Source of the DNA: Novosphingobium flavum
Lineage (GTDB): Bacteria > Pseudomonadota > Alphaproteobacteria > Sphingomonadales > Sphingomonadaceae
Assembly (NCBI RefSeq): GCF_014230315.1
Contig: NZ_JACLAW010000011.1
Span: forward strand, 1-64,000
Length of the DNA: 64,000 bases
Direction of reading: 5' to 3'
The notes beneath the pieces are model-generated. The model was not told where the DNA came from. It worked only from the letters and a program-made list of their open reading frames with translations, and did no database searches. The position numbers and the translations under genes were made by a program. Below, piece after piece: positions 18,516 through 26,419 of this stretch (positions are counted from its first letter, which is position 1; the number at the start of each line of letters is the position of its first letter).

Positions 18516-18721
18516 ATCGTCCCTTACCTGTCAGGATATTTCACAGTATTCCCATCGCCGCCGATTGGCCCGACTTGAGAACGACTGGTTTTTAATTAGG
18601 CAGGAGGAAAATGAATGTCATTCCGGTTTCAACGTCCCGGTCATCGGATTCCTGTCGCGCCCTGCATGGACCACTAACAAGGCCGACGTTCGATGCCGGG
18701 GAATTCGTTGCGCAAGACCGT

Positions 18722-19705
18722 TCAGGACCAGGCCGCGAAGGCGAGGCCCGCACCTGTTCCTCCCAGGCTACGATATGCTGGAAAGTAGTCGATCCACTTG
18801 TTGGCGAGCCCGGAAACGGCACCGGCCATGACGATCCAGTCGAGAATTTGCGCCGATCCACCCGAAAGCGCTTTGCGCGGCAAGGTCGTCAGCACCTCGG
18901 CGTCCCCCGTCTGAAGCGCCGCAATCACACTGCGGTCAAGTTCCTCGTTCAAAAGCGTGTGGCTGAGGCCGCCCGCTGCGGCGATACCGACGCGCAAATC
19001 ACGAGGGTCATTCTCGATCGCGGCGCGGATCGCCTGCCCGATCGCAAAGCACCGGGCGGGCGTCGGGACATTGGGCCCATACCAGGTATTGATGATGACC
19101 GGCACGATCGGCACGTCGACGCCGACCATCAGTCGGTTCGCCACGAAGGCCCAGGAATGGCCGATCCCCTTGCCATCGGCAGCCGGCCGATTGACGACCG
19201 AAACATCGATCTCCCGTTCGATCAGCCGCCCGATCAGATCGTTGGCGAAGTCCGGCGCCCCCGGATAGTGCCGAGCGGGATCAAGCGCGGCCGCCTCGCG
19301 CCATCGTTTCTGCCACTCAGGAAAGCCCGTAACGGCCTTGCCGTTGGCAAGTTCGGCGCCGTTGTAGATGGCCACGGCTGGCATGTTGCTGCGATCGAGA
19401 AGCTCGCCCTGATCATCCCCGACAACAACCAGTACATCCAGCCGGGCACGTGAAATCGCCTGGGCAAGCCGGCGCTGAGCAGCGCTGATCAGGCCGGTCA
19501 GTTCGTCCAGATACGGTTCGGCGAGATAGTCCTTGAAACGATCGCCGGCCTCGGCGGCAAGCTGGTCATAACTCACCTGGCTGCCGTCCGGACGAAAGAA
19601 CCATCCTCGTTCAGCATCGAGTTTGCCGCGGATGTGCCAATCGCGACCGGGCACGCTGGCAAGCGAATTTTGCGATGTACCGATCCCCAGAATGATCGAG
19701 GCCAC
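18722..19705 (-). CDS. Class III extradiol dioxygenase homologue with altered metal-ligand positions
   Basis: The 327-residue protein belongs to the LigB superfamily: G-I-G-T-S near the N-terminus, P-A-V-A-I-Y, H-Y-P-G-A-P-D, I-N-T-W-Y-G-P-N, and G-G-L-S-H-T with the catalytic His (His249). The usual iron ligands seem replaced: the first His position reads Gln12 (G-T-S-Q-N-S; codon CAA), the second reads Gln99 (G-D-D-Q-G-E), and the expected Glu near the C-terminus reads Gln286 (S-G-G-S-A-Q). Gln at the second position occurs in some relatives as I recall, so only the combination is clearly unusual. It may bind another metal, act as a non-redox lyase/hydrolase, or be inactive. The gene lies between the aldo/keto reductase and the permease. 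Confidence 0.75.
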   Translation of the reverse strand: MASIILGIGTSQNSLASVPGRDWHIRGKLDAERGWFFRPDGSQVSYDQLAAEAGDRFKDYLAEPYLDELTGLISAAQRRLAQAISRARLDVLVVVGDDQGELLDRSNMPAVAIYNGAELANGKAVTGFPEWQKRWREAAALDPARHYPGAPDFANDLIGRLIEREIDVSVVNRPAADGKGIGHSWAFVANRLMVGVDVPIVPVIINTWYGPNVPTPARCFAIGQAIRAAIENDPRDLRVGIAAAGGLSHTLLNEELDRSVIAALQTGDAEVLTTLPRKALSGGSAQILDWIVMAGAVSGLANKWIDYFPAYRSLGGTGAGLAFAAWS

Positions 19706-19874
19706 TGAATCTTCTCCCCAATAATGATTTCATCGGGCTGGCTAAGCTCACCCCGGCCATTCGACCGGGCGGCCCTTCGCCAATTCGCGACGGGTGTGCC
19801 GCAAGGAATGGCCCGTCCATCGCCAAGCAGCGCCGGACAGCCATCCGGCGCCTGGCCGCAAGCCCATAAGCAGA

Positions 19875-20849
19875 CTAAAGTCCGTTGATCTCCAGCAGGT
19901 CGCCCGAGGGCGCATTCGCGTCCAGTATGAGGCGGACCGCGTCCATCTCGTCAGCGGTAATTTCCCAGCCACAGGCCGTAGCATTCGACTTCACCTGGCC
20001 AAGCGTGCTGACGCCTGCGATGATCGACGGCACTGCACGGTGAGCGAGCAGCCAGCCGAAAGCCAGTTCGATGATCGAATGGCCCCGCTCCTGCGCGTAG
20101 GATGTGAGCGCTGCGACCGCGGCAAGGTTGGATGCCGACATGAATTCATTCTGCGTACTCAGGCTCTTGCCCGACATGCGACTGTCTTGGGGCACTGGCG
20201 CTCCCGTGCGGTATTTGCCGGTCAACAGGCCATGAAAAAGAGGCTGATAAGGGAGTAGGCTGGTCCCGCAGGCCTCACATTCGGCCAGCAGGTCGGCCAC
20301 CGGCTTGCGATGCAGCAGACTGAAAGAGGCTTGGGTGGATGCGAATGTCGGCGTTCCCGCAGCTCGCGCTGCGACATTTACGGACCGCAATTGAGCCGCT
20401 GTGAAATTCGAACCACCGATCTCGCGGATTTTCCCTTCCCTGACCAGATCGGCGAGCGCGCCGAGCGTGTCTTCGATCGGCGTGAGCGGATCGGGAATGT
20501 GAAGTTGCATCAGGTCGATGCGGTCGGTCTGCAGCCTCTTGAGGCTCGCTTCCGTCGCGCTGCGGACATAGTCGGGCTTGGCCCCAAATCGCCGATCGTC
20601 CAGCTTGCGGCCAAATTTGGTGGCAATGATCACGCTATCGCGAAAAGGCTTCAGAGCCTCGCCAACGAACACCTCGCTGGTAGTCCTCGGCATGCCGTAG
20701 GTATCTGCGGTGTCGAAGAAGTTGATTCCGGCCTCCACCGCGCCGCCGACGATTGTCGCGGTGGCGTCGCGGTCGATCCCGCGCCCGAAATTCGCACAAC
20801 CAAGTCCAACCACGCTGACTTGCAAAGAGCCGATCGATCGCATGCGCAA
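19875..20849 (-). CDS. Aldo/keto reductase
   Basis: The 324-residue protein has the AKR tetrad in order: Asp46 and Tyr51 (F-F-D-T-A-D-T-Y-G), Lys78 (A-T-K-F-G) and His117 (M-Q-L-H-I-P-D). The NADPH-binding end is I-I-A-G-V-S-T-L-G-Q-V. Start choice is between TTG 20849 and ATG 20843; AAGGA is nine bases before the TTG and fifteen before the ATG, favouring TTG. It begins 30 bases after the LysR gene at 20880-22130, so the two probably share a transcript. It may reduce an aldehyde or ketone intermediate of the pathway. Confidence 0.88.
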   Translation of the reverse strand: MRMRSIGSLQVSVVGLGCANFGRGIDRDATATIVGGAVEAGINFFDTADTYGMPRTTSEVFVGEALKPFRDSVIIATKFGRKLDDRRFGAKPDYVRSATEASLKRLQTDRIDLMQLHIPDPLTPIEDTLGALADLVREGKIREIGGSNFTAAQLRSVNVAARAAGTPTFASTQASFSLLHRKPVADLLAECEACGTSLLPYQPLFHGLLTGKYRTGAPVPQDSRMSGKSLSTQNEFMSASNLAAVAALTSYAQERGHSIIELAFGWLLAHRAVPSIIAGVSTLGQVKSNATACGWEITADEMDAVRLILDANAPSGDLLEINGL

Positions 20850-20879
20850 CGCGCAAATTCCTTCCGCTAATTCCGCTAA

Positions 20880-22130
20880 TTAGGCGGCAACACGCCAGCC
20901 GTTGAAACCCGAACCGCCGCCCTGTCGCCCCCGCAGGAAATTCATAAACTCCCGCTGGACCGCCGACGGCCGCCATTCCCTGCGAACGCTCATCCCCATC
21001 TGCAACGGAGCCCTCTCCACGGCGTAGTTGAGTTCGACCAGGTGATTGCCCAGGCTTCGGCTCAACTCGAGTTCCGACCGCAATAGGATCGCAAGGTGCT
21101 TGGCCCGGGTCAGCAATACAAAGATCGACACCAGCGACTGGGTCTCGATGTTGAATCTTGGCGACGATATGCCCTTGAAAATCCGTTCAAAAATCGGCCG
21201 CCGGGACTTGGGCGCGATCCACTCAACCGAGGCGAGATCTTCGCGTGAAACCCGCTCAAAGCGGACCAGGGCATGGTTGCGGCTGGCAGCGATCACATAA
21301 GGATCCTCCCCCAGCACTTCCTCGATGACATCCGGTGTCGGCGCCGGATTCCCGACCATGCCGATCAGCAAGTCGATTTGGCCATCACGCAGTTTTGAAA
21401 GCAATGCGTCATAGGAACCGCTCGTGACACTGATCTTCACTTCCGGATGCAACTTGCTGAAGTCATCCAGCTCCAGCGAATTCAGAAAATTGCCCGCCGA
21501 TACCTGCCCGATCAGCAACCGTCCGCCGAGGGTCCGCTGCTGGACTTTCATTTCCTCTTCGGCGCATTCCAGTTCGCGCGTCGCCAGAATGATCTGGCCT
21601 GCCAGCTTCGATCCGCAGGCATTGGTCTTCAAACCCTGCGCGCTGTTCTCGAACAGGCACACGCCCAGATGCCGCTCCAGCCTGCGCGCGGATCGCCGCA
21701 ATGAGGTGACGGTCACATCACAATGGCGTGCGGCGTGAGGAAACGCGCCATATTCGTGCAATGTCCGCAAGGCCAGCATGTCCGACCAGGTGATCCGCTG
21801 CATGACCGTCGACGGCGTCGCTCCCGCCAACGAACTTGCCCGGAGCGCTTCCGCCACGGCCGTCTCCATGATGGCGAAAAAGCCATCTACCCGGGCCATC
21901 AGGACCTTGCCCGCGTCAGTCGGGTAGCAGCCCGAGGCGGTCCGATTAAACAAGCTGAAGCCAGACTCGCTCTCCATGTTCTGGATGGCTTCCGAGACGG
22001 CGGACTGGGAACGCCCAAGTTCGGACGCCGCCTTGCAAATGTTTTCGCATCGCGCCGCTGCGCGAAAGGCGCGAAGCCTGCCGATACTTGGCAAAACGCT
22101 GACTGCCTTGCCCAACTCAGCCCTGATCAT
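20880..22130 (-). CDS. LysR-family regulator with two tandem HTH domains (second copy)
   Basis: The 416-residue protein has the same layout as the regulator at 1031-2332. HTH 1 is near residues 15-75 (A-A-S-E-L-G-R-S-Q-S-A-V-S-E-A-I). A degenerate HTH 2 is near 105-165 (A-A-R-H-C-D-V-T-V-T-S-L-R-R-S, L-F-E-N-S-A-Q-G-L). A substrate-binding domain follows from about residue 185. Start 22130 has GGAGA seven bases upstream; the frame also opens at a GTG (22175) without such a site. The gene is transcribed away from the GntR gene, and a GntR-type palindrome lies between them. Confidence 0.85.
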   Translation of the reverse strand: MIRAELGKAVSVLPSIGRLRAFRAAARCENICKAASELGRSQSAVSEAIQNMESESGFSLFNRTASGCYPTDAGKVLMARVDGFFAIMETAVAEALRASSLAGATPSTVMQRITWSDMLALRTLHEYGAFPHAARHCDVTVTSLRRSARRLERHLGVCLFENSAQGLKTNACGSKLAGQIILATRELECAEEEMKVQQRTLGGRLLIGQVSAGNFLNSLELDDFSKLHPEVKISVTSGSYDALLSKLRDGQIDLLIGMVGNPAPTPDVIEEVLGEDPYVIAASRNHALVRFERVSREDLASVEWIAPKSRRPIFERIFKGISSPRFNIETQSLVSIFVLLTRAKHLAILLRSELELSRSLGNHLVELNYAVERAPLQMGMSVRREWRPSAVQREFMNFLRGRQGGGSGFNGWRVAA

Positions 22131-22281
22131 CGCTTCTCTCCGCGAACGGGCGACTTTTTTGCCGCTGCGGGCCACGACAACCGGTGGCTGGAATGCCCGT
22201 TGCAGGCGGTGCGCCCTGATGCCTTGGCCTACCGAAGGCTCCAGCGCGAGTCAATATCACTCTCCATTTTACAACAACGAT

Positions 22282-22294
22282 ATTGGTCACCAGT
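22282..22294. promoter_or_regulatory. Putative GntR operator C (ATTGGTCACCAGT)
   Basis: A near-palindrome ATTGGT-C-ACCAGT (one mismatch between arms) in the 336-base region between the divergent LysR (start 22130) and GntR (start 22467) genes. It shares CGATATTGGT with operator A. It could serve autoregulation of the GntR gene and control of the LysR/aldo-keto reductase transcript. The rest of this intergenic stretch shows no gene. Confidence 0.55.
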
Positions 22295-22466
22295 TTACAT
22301 CAACGGCACGCCTCGCCTAAGGTCACACTTCACCCTCCGGTTGCGATTCCGCGCCCCCTTTGTTACGAGAAATTGGCTGCCCCATCGAAGATGCACTTTT
22401 AGCTGACGATCCGACTGGCGCTTCCTGTCGGCCCTGCAATATCCTAGATCCAACGAAGCTCGCGAT

Positions 22467-23180
22467 ATGAACAAGATTGCAAACGCCTCGCCGACAGCAA
22501 AAAAACGTCCAAAAGTGTTGTCACAGGCCGCGGCCGTCGACGCCATTCGTCAGGCGATCGTGACCGGACAATTAATCCCCGGGCAGCGCCTGGTAGAGGA
22601 TGATGTTTCCCAATTACTGGGCGCAATCAGTCGCAATACCGTTCGGGCCGCGCTCACTGTGCTGGTTCACGAAGGCCTGGTCCTCCGAATCGACAACAAG
22701 GGCGCCCGCGTTCGCACGGTTGCACCCGAGGAAGGCGTTCAGATCACCGAGATGCGCTCGCTGGTGGAAGGCCACTGCGCTGCCCGCGCCGCCGAACGCA
22801 TTACCGACGATGAGATCGTCGAATTGCAACAGCTTGCCAAACAAATGAAGCGGCATGTCAAGCAAGGGAATACGGTGGGATTCATCGAGACCAAGGAATT
22901 GGTTGTCGACACCTATGTGCGCATCGCCAGCCATCCGATCGCCAAGGAGATTCTGGGCCGACTACGGGACCGCAATGCCGCGTTTCGGTCCAATCTTGCC
23001 TATAGGCCGGGCCGCCCACAGGTTTCGCTGCCGTATTGGCTCAAGACAATTGAGGCCATCTGCAATCGCGATCCAAACGCCGCGCAGATGGCAGTGCACA
23101 TCCATATGGAAAATGTCATTCAGATCATGAAATCCATGGATGGCGACAAACACCAGTTCGGCATCCGCGCGCCCGCTTGA
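22467..23180 (+). CDS. GntR-family transcriptional regulator, FCD subfamily
   Basis: The 237-residue protein has an N-terminal winged HTH (A-I-R-Q-A-I-V-T-G-Q-L-I-P-G-Q-R-L-V-E-D-D-V-S, then S-R-N-T-V-R-A-A-L) and an all-helical FCD effector domain beginning near I-T-E-M-R-S-L-V-E-G and ending with repeated His (A-V-H-I-H-M-E-N-V). FCD regulators usually repress catabolic operons and release DNA on binding an acid intermediate. Divergent orientation to the LysR gene, plus three TTGGT-N-ACCAA-type palindromes across the module, make it the best candidate for binding those sites. Confidence 0.88.
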   Translation: MNKIANASPTAKKRPKVLSQAAAVDAIRQAIVTGQLIPGQRLVEDDVSQLLGAISRNTVRAALTVLVHEGLVLRIDNKGARVRTVAPEEGVQITEMRSLVEGHCAARAAERITDDEIVELQQLAKQMKRHVKQGNTVGFIETKELVVDTYVRIASHPIAKEILGRLRDRNAAFRSNLAYRPGRPQVSLPYWLKTIEAICNRDPNAAQMAVHIHMENVIQIMKSMDGDKHQFGIRAPA

Positions 23181-23427
23181 TCGGGTGCGGATCAAAACAC
23201 ATTTCAAGGCGATTTATACGCAACCTTTGCACCGCGGCCCGAGGCCGTCGCCACGGTCCGAAAGTGCCGGTCCGTTGCGACCGGAACAGGGACGTCATTC
23301 GATATAAATCCAATCAGCCAACCAACCTTTTCGCAGTCAACAATCTTCGATGACCGACCAGGAACTATGCCTATCCCTTTCAAATAAAACACATTGCAAA
23401 TAATCCAGTACCCGGGAGAGTAATACA

Positions 23428-25221
23428 GTGACTTACGACCAGAACGGTTTGACGCGCCACTCTCTCGCCCGGCTACGTCCGCACATGGGATTTTTGCTAC
23501 TGAGCACTGTTTCGGTATTGGCGACTGCCCAAAATCCAAACCAAGCCCAAAGCCCGGAACACGTCCAAATTCCGCGAGACCAGGACACTAGCCCGCGGAA
23601 CTGGCTCGATCTCCCCATCGTCAAACCGGTGATCGATTGCGAGCGACTGGCAAGCGTTGCGCTTGGCGCCGGCGAAGTCAGCCAAGCCACAATCAATTCG
23701 GCGAAACTTGTCAATTCTGCCCAAGGCCCATTCTGCAAGGTTACAGGCAATATCGGCCCAGGCACCGTCCAATATCAAGTGTTCCTGCCGGTCGAGCGCT
23801 GGACCCAGCGCTTCGCGCTCAGCGCGCAGAACATACTGACAATTCCCCGAGCGATCACGAACGAGCCCGCGCTGAAGGGGCAACTTGTGCTTGCAATCAC
23901 CGATAGGGGTGGCCCGGGTATCACCCGCGAAACCCCATGGACCTACGACAATCAGCAGAAGCGCATCGATTGGTCCTATCGAGCCAATCATGTAACATCG
24001 CTTGCAGCAAAGGCCTTGATCAAGGCCTTTTACGGTCAGTCACAGCGCTTTTCATACTTCATTGGCTGCTCGAACGGCGGCCGCGAGGCGCTATCCAGCG
24101 CCCAGCGTTACCCATCTGACTTTGACGGCATCAGTGCGGGAGCCCCGGTCGTCATCGACAGCGTCCACAACGCATTCTTCCCTGGCTGGGAGTGGGAGGC
24201 GAACAGGCGCAGCGACGGTTCGGTCATTCTGGCGAGCAGTCGCCTCAAAATTCTGCACGATGCCGTCATGCAGAATTGCGCGCCTTCGGCGGGGCTTATT
24301 GGCGGCTTGCTCCAGACGCCAAGCGCCTGCACGTTCAAACCGGCGTGGGTGCAATGCAGCGCCGCAGCGAGCGACACCGCGAAATGCCTGACGAGCGAAG
24401 AGGCCCGCGTCGCCGAAAAGCTGTATAGAGGCCCGCAAGACGACAAGGGCCGACTGCTCGATCTTGGTGGATTCCCGCCGGGTTCCGAGCTGTACTGGAA
24501 ACTCAGTACTTCGGCCGGGCCGGCAAATGTCGCCACCAACCCGGGCAGAGCCCTTGTGCGGATACTCTCCCCATCAGATCCCGGCATAACGCCCGCCGTG
24601 ATGGAGCACAGCTTCCACTTCGATCAGGAATGGTTCGGGAAAGTCGCGCGAATGGCGCCGCTGTGGAATACAGCGAACACCAATCTGCGCCCACTACAGA
24701 AGCGCGACGGCAAGTTAATCTTGTGGATCGGGGCTGCTGACCTGACAGTCCAGCCCACAAGCGTGGTCGCATATTACGAAGGCGTGCAACGAGAACTGGG
24801 CGCGCAACGAACCGATAGCTTCACGCGCCTCTTCCTCCTTCCCGGTGTCGGGCATTGCGGTGGCGGCGAGGGTCCGGGACAGGTCGATTTGCTGAGCCCG
24901 TTGATGGCCTGGACCGAACTCCATCGCGCACCGGAGAAACTGATCGTCGGCAAGACGGCCGGCGGAACGGCCAGCGAAGACAGAGCAGATCCATATTCGC
25001 AGCCGGCGGCAAAGACGCTCTTTACCCGCCCCGTTTTCCCATACCCCCAATGGGCTCAGTACGCCGGAACGGGCGATCCCAACGATGAAAAAAACTATAT
25101 AAATAACAGGAATTCATCTCATCATTATTACAAATATACTACGGAAATTTCAAAATTCTTCTCACCTGATAACCAACATTTCTATCAAGTCAAAAATGGG
25201 CGCTTGGTGGTAGAGCAATGA
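23428..25221 (+). CDS. Tannase/feruloyl esterase-family secreted hydrolase
   Basis: The 597-residue protein starts with GTG, with GGGAGAG eight bases upstream. A hydrophobic signal segment (M-G-F-L-L-L-S-T-V-S-V-L) follows a basic N-terminus. The tannase-family nucleophile motif G-C-S-N-G-G-R-E-A and the partner G-V-G-H-C-G-G-G near the C-terminus are both present; in tannases the two Cys form a disulfide that joins the catalytic Ser and His. An acidic A-D-L-T-V-Q segment fits the catalytic Asp. It should cleave phenolic-acid esters (galloyl, feruloyl or synthetic aromatic diesters such as MHET-like substrates). It complements the three carboxylesterases. The 247 bases upstream hold only short hairpins. 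Confidence 0.85.
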   Translation: MTYDQNGLTRHSLARLRPHMGFLLLSTVSVLATAQNPNQAQSPEHVQIPRDQDTSPRNWLDLPIVKPVIDCERLASVALGAGEVSQATINSAKLVNSAQGPFCKVTGNIGPGTVQYQVFLPVERWTQRFALSAQNILTIPRAITNEPALKGQLVLAITDRGGPGITRETPWTYDNQQKRIDWSYRANHVTSLAAKALIKAFYGQSQRFSYFIGCSNGGREALSSAQRYPSDFDGISAGAPVVIDSVHNAFFPGWEWEANRRSDGSVILASSRLKILHDAVMQNCAPSAGLIGGLLQTPSACTFKPAWVQCSAAASDTAKCLTSEEARVAEKLYRGPQDDKGRLLDLGGFPPGSELYWKLSTSAGPANVATNPGRALVRILSPSDPGITPAVMEHSFHFDQEWFGKVARMAPLWNTANTNLRPLQKRDGKLILWIGAADLTVQPTSVVAYYEGVQRELGAQRTDSFTRLFLLPGVGHCGGGEGPGQVDLLSPLMAWTELHRAPEKLIVGKTAGGTASEDRADPYSQPAAKTLFTRPVFPYPQWAQYAGTGDPNDEKNYINNRNSSHHYYKYTTEISKFFSPDNQHFYQVKNGRLVVEQ

Positions 25222-25297
25222 AATAAGCGATTTTCTCCATAGACACACACTTTCGCAGCAGTCGTCCGCTGCCGACATTCTCGTTCGACGGTCCAGC

Positions 25298-25528
25298 CAT
25301 CCGGCTCACCCGCTGACGGCGAATGTCGGCGGCAAATATCGGACTGAACCTGTTCCACCAGAGCCGCACCGTCTCACGCCGGAGATCGATGCCGCGCTCG
25401 AACAACAGATCCTCGACATTCCGCAGGCTCAGCGGGAAACGAACGTACATCATGACCACGAGCCGGATCACCTCCGGCGAGGAGTGAAAATAGCGGAACG
25501 GCGAGGCTGGCTTTTGAGGACGGGGCAT
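25298..25528 (-). pseudogene. Truncated IS6-family transposase (N-terminal 77 residues)
   Basis: Starts M-P-R-P-Q-K-P-A-S-P-F-R-Y-F like the other copies and keeps the HTH region L-L-F-E-R-G-I-D-L...E-T-V-R-L-W-W-N. It carries small changes (R-R for C-H, F-S-P-I for F-G-P-L) and lacks every catalytic acidic residue. Not functional. Confidence 0.8.
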
Positions 25529-25587
25529 GGCCCCGCCCTACCCTCGACCGCCCCGTTCGCTAGCGGTGCAGTCCCTTTGACAGAGCC
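25298..25587 (-). mobile_element. IS6-family element remnant (IS-A): right end and transposase N-terminus only
   Basis: The first 77 transposase codons (ATG 25528 down to about 25298) and the outer end of the element (to the GGCTCTGTCA-type terminus at 25587) match the full copies at 31565-32390 and 55546-56387. The sequence diverges abruptly after R-V-S-R-M, so the catalytic D-D-E core and other end are lost. It marks the border between module 1 and the sigma/TonB module. Confidence 0.8.
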
Positions 25588-25616
25588 CCGCGGGGTGATG
25601 TCAAACGAACTGCACC
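25565..25616. repeat. 52-bp interrupted palindrome made of two head-to-head IS ends
   Basis: Arms GGTGCAGT, TTTGACA and CCCCG are mirrored exactly by CGGGG, TGTCAAA and ACTGCACC, with only 3-base unpaired spacers (ccc/cga and gag/tga). Each half equals the transposase-start-side terminus of the local IS6 element, so two such ends abut in inverted orientation. Confidence 0.8.
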
Positions 25617-25664
25617 TGGCCGGCGGAGCCGCCCGGGAGTGAGACGAAGGCGACTTCGGCAAAT

Positions 25665-25695
25665 GCGCCAGCTCCGGCCGCGCCGGGGCTGGCGC
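25665..25695 (-). terminator. Strong hairpin after the EF-hand gene
   Basis: An inverted repeat GCGCCAGC / GCTGGCGC with an inner CCGGC / GCCGG stem and loop CGC starts ten bases after the EF-hand stop codon. On the minus strand it is followed by ATTTG. It probably ends the sigma-FecR-receptor-EF-hand transcript. Confidence 0.6.
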
Positions 25696-25704
25696 TTGGA
25701 ACGT

Positions 25705-26394
25705 TTACTTGGCCTTCGGATCGCCGGAAGCCACTTCGTAATACCGCCCGTCGTCAAGGCGATCCTTGTACTCGCCGATGCGCGCCCCATACTCAGCCAT
25801 GTTGAGCGTCATGTCGTGATTCAGGTCCATCTGCTCGAAGCGCATGATGTAATGATTCACCTTGGCAGGGGTATATTCTCCGCCCTCGCGTCCACGACGC
25901 GCCGCCACGTATTCGTCCCAGCTGAGCTTGCCGTCGTGGTTGGCGTCACCACTCCGGAATTCGGCGACGATGTCGGGCACAGGCTCGGGGTTGGCCGTGT
26001 GGCACAGCTCGCGCGACTTGGGATGGGGGCCATCACCAGCCTCGTAGAACCACCCCATGGTCAGCCGGTCGCCGTATTCGAGAATGCGGGTGGCATATTC
26101 CTGCGCGCTGAGTTCGCCGTCGCCGTCGAGGTCCATCTGGCCGAAACGCATGATGTAGTGCCGCTTCATCTTGTCGGTCGGCTGGCCTTCACGCGCCACG
26201 CGGTGGGAGACGTATTCGTCGAAGGTCAGACGGGAATCGTGGTTCGCGTCAGCGTTGACGTATTCGGCCGCGAAATCGGGCAACGGCTTGGCGACCGGGA
26301 TTTCACAGTTGATCGGCTTCTGGGTCAACGTATGCGCGTGGGCCGTCCCGGCCAGTGCGATCGCGGAACCGGCAAGGGCAATGATTTTCTTCAT
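25705..26394 (-). CDS. Secreted protein with four EF-hand calcium-binding loops
   Basis: The 229-residue protein (ATG 26394, GGAGAGAG upstream) has a signal peptide ending A-G-T-A-H-A. It has four 12-residue EF loops: D-A-N-H-D-S-R-L-T-F-D-E, D-L-D-G-D-G-E-L-S-A-Q-E, D-A-N-H-D-G-K-L-S-W-D-E and D-L-N-H-D-M-T-L-N-M-A-E. Loops 2 and 3 are canonical; loops 1 and 4 lack Gly at position 6. The two halves (loops 1-2 and 3-4, about 75 residues each, both with H-Y-I-M-R-F in the linker) look like an internal duplication. It starts 25 bases after the TonB receptor stop, so it is the last gene of that operon. It probably buffers or delivers a metal ion in the periplasm. Confidence 0.85.
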   Translation of the reverse strand: MKKIIALAGSAIALAGTAHAHTLTQKPINCEIPVAKPLPDFAAEYVNADANHDSRLTFDEYVSHRVAREGQPTDKMKRHYIMRFGQMDLDGDGELSAQEYATRILEYGDRLTMGWFYEAGDGPHPKSRELCHTANPEPVPDIVAEFRSGDANHDGKLSWDEYVAARRGREGGEYTPAKVNHYIMRFEQMDLNHDMTLNMAEYGARIGEYKDRLDDGRYYEVASGDPKAK

Positions 26395-26419
26395 GATCTC
26401 TCTCCGTGAAAAGCAGTAT

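Noticed and set aside
18611-19453. Plus-strand frame of 280 codons with a strong AGGAGG eight bases before its ATG, opposite the class III dioxygenase homologue
   Set aside because: The translation has no recognisable family and mirrors the well-supported minus-strand gene; the good ribosome-binding site appears to be chance.
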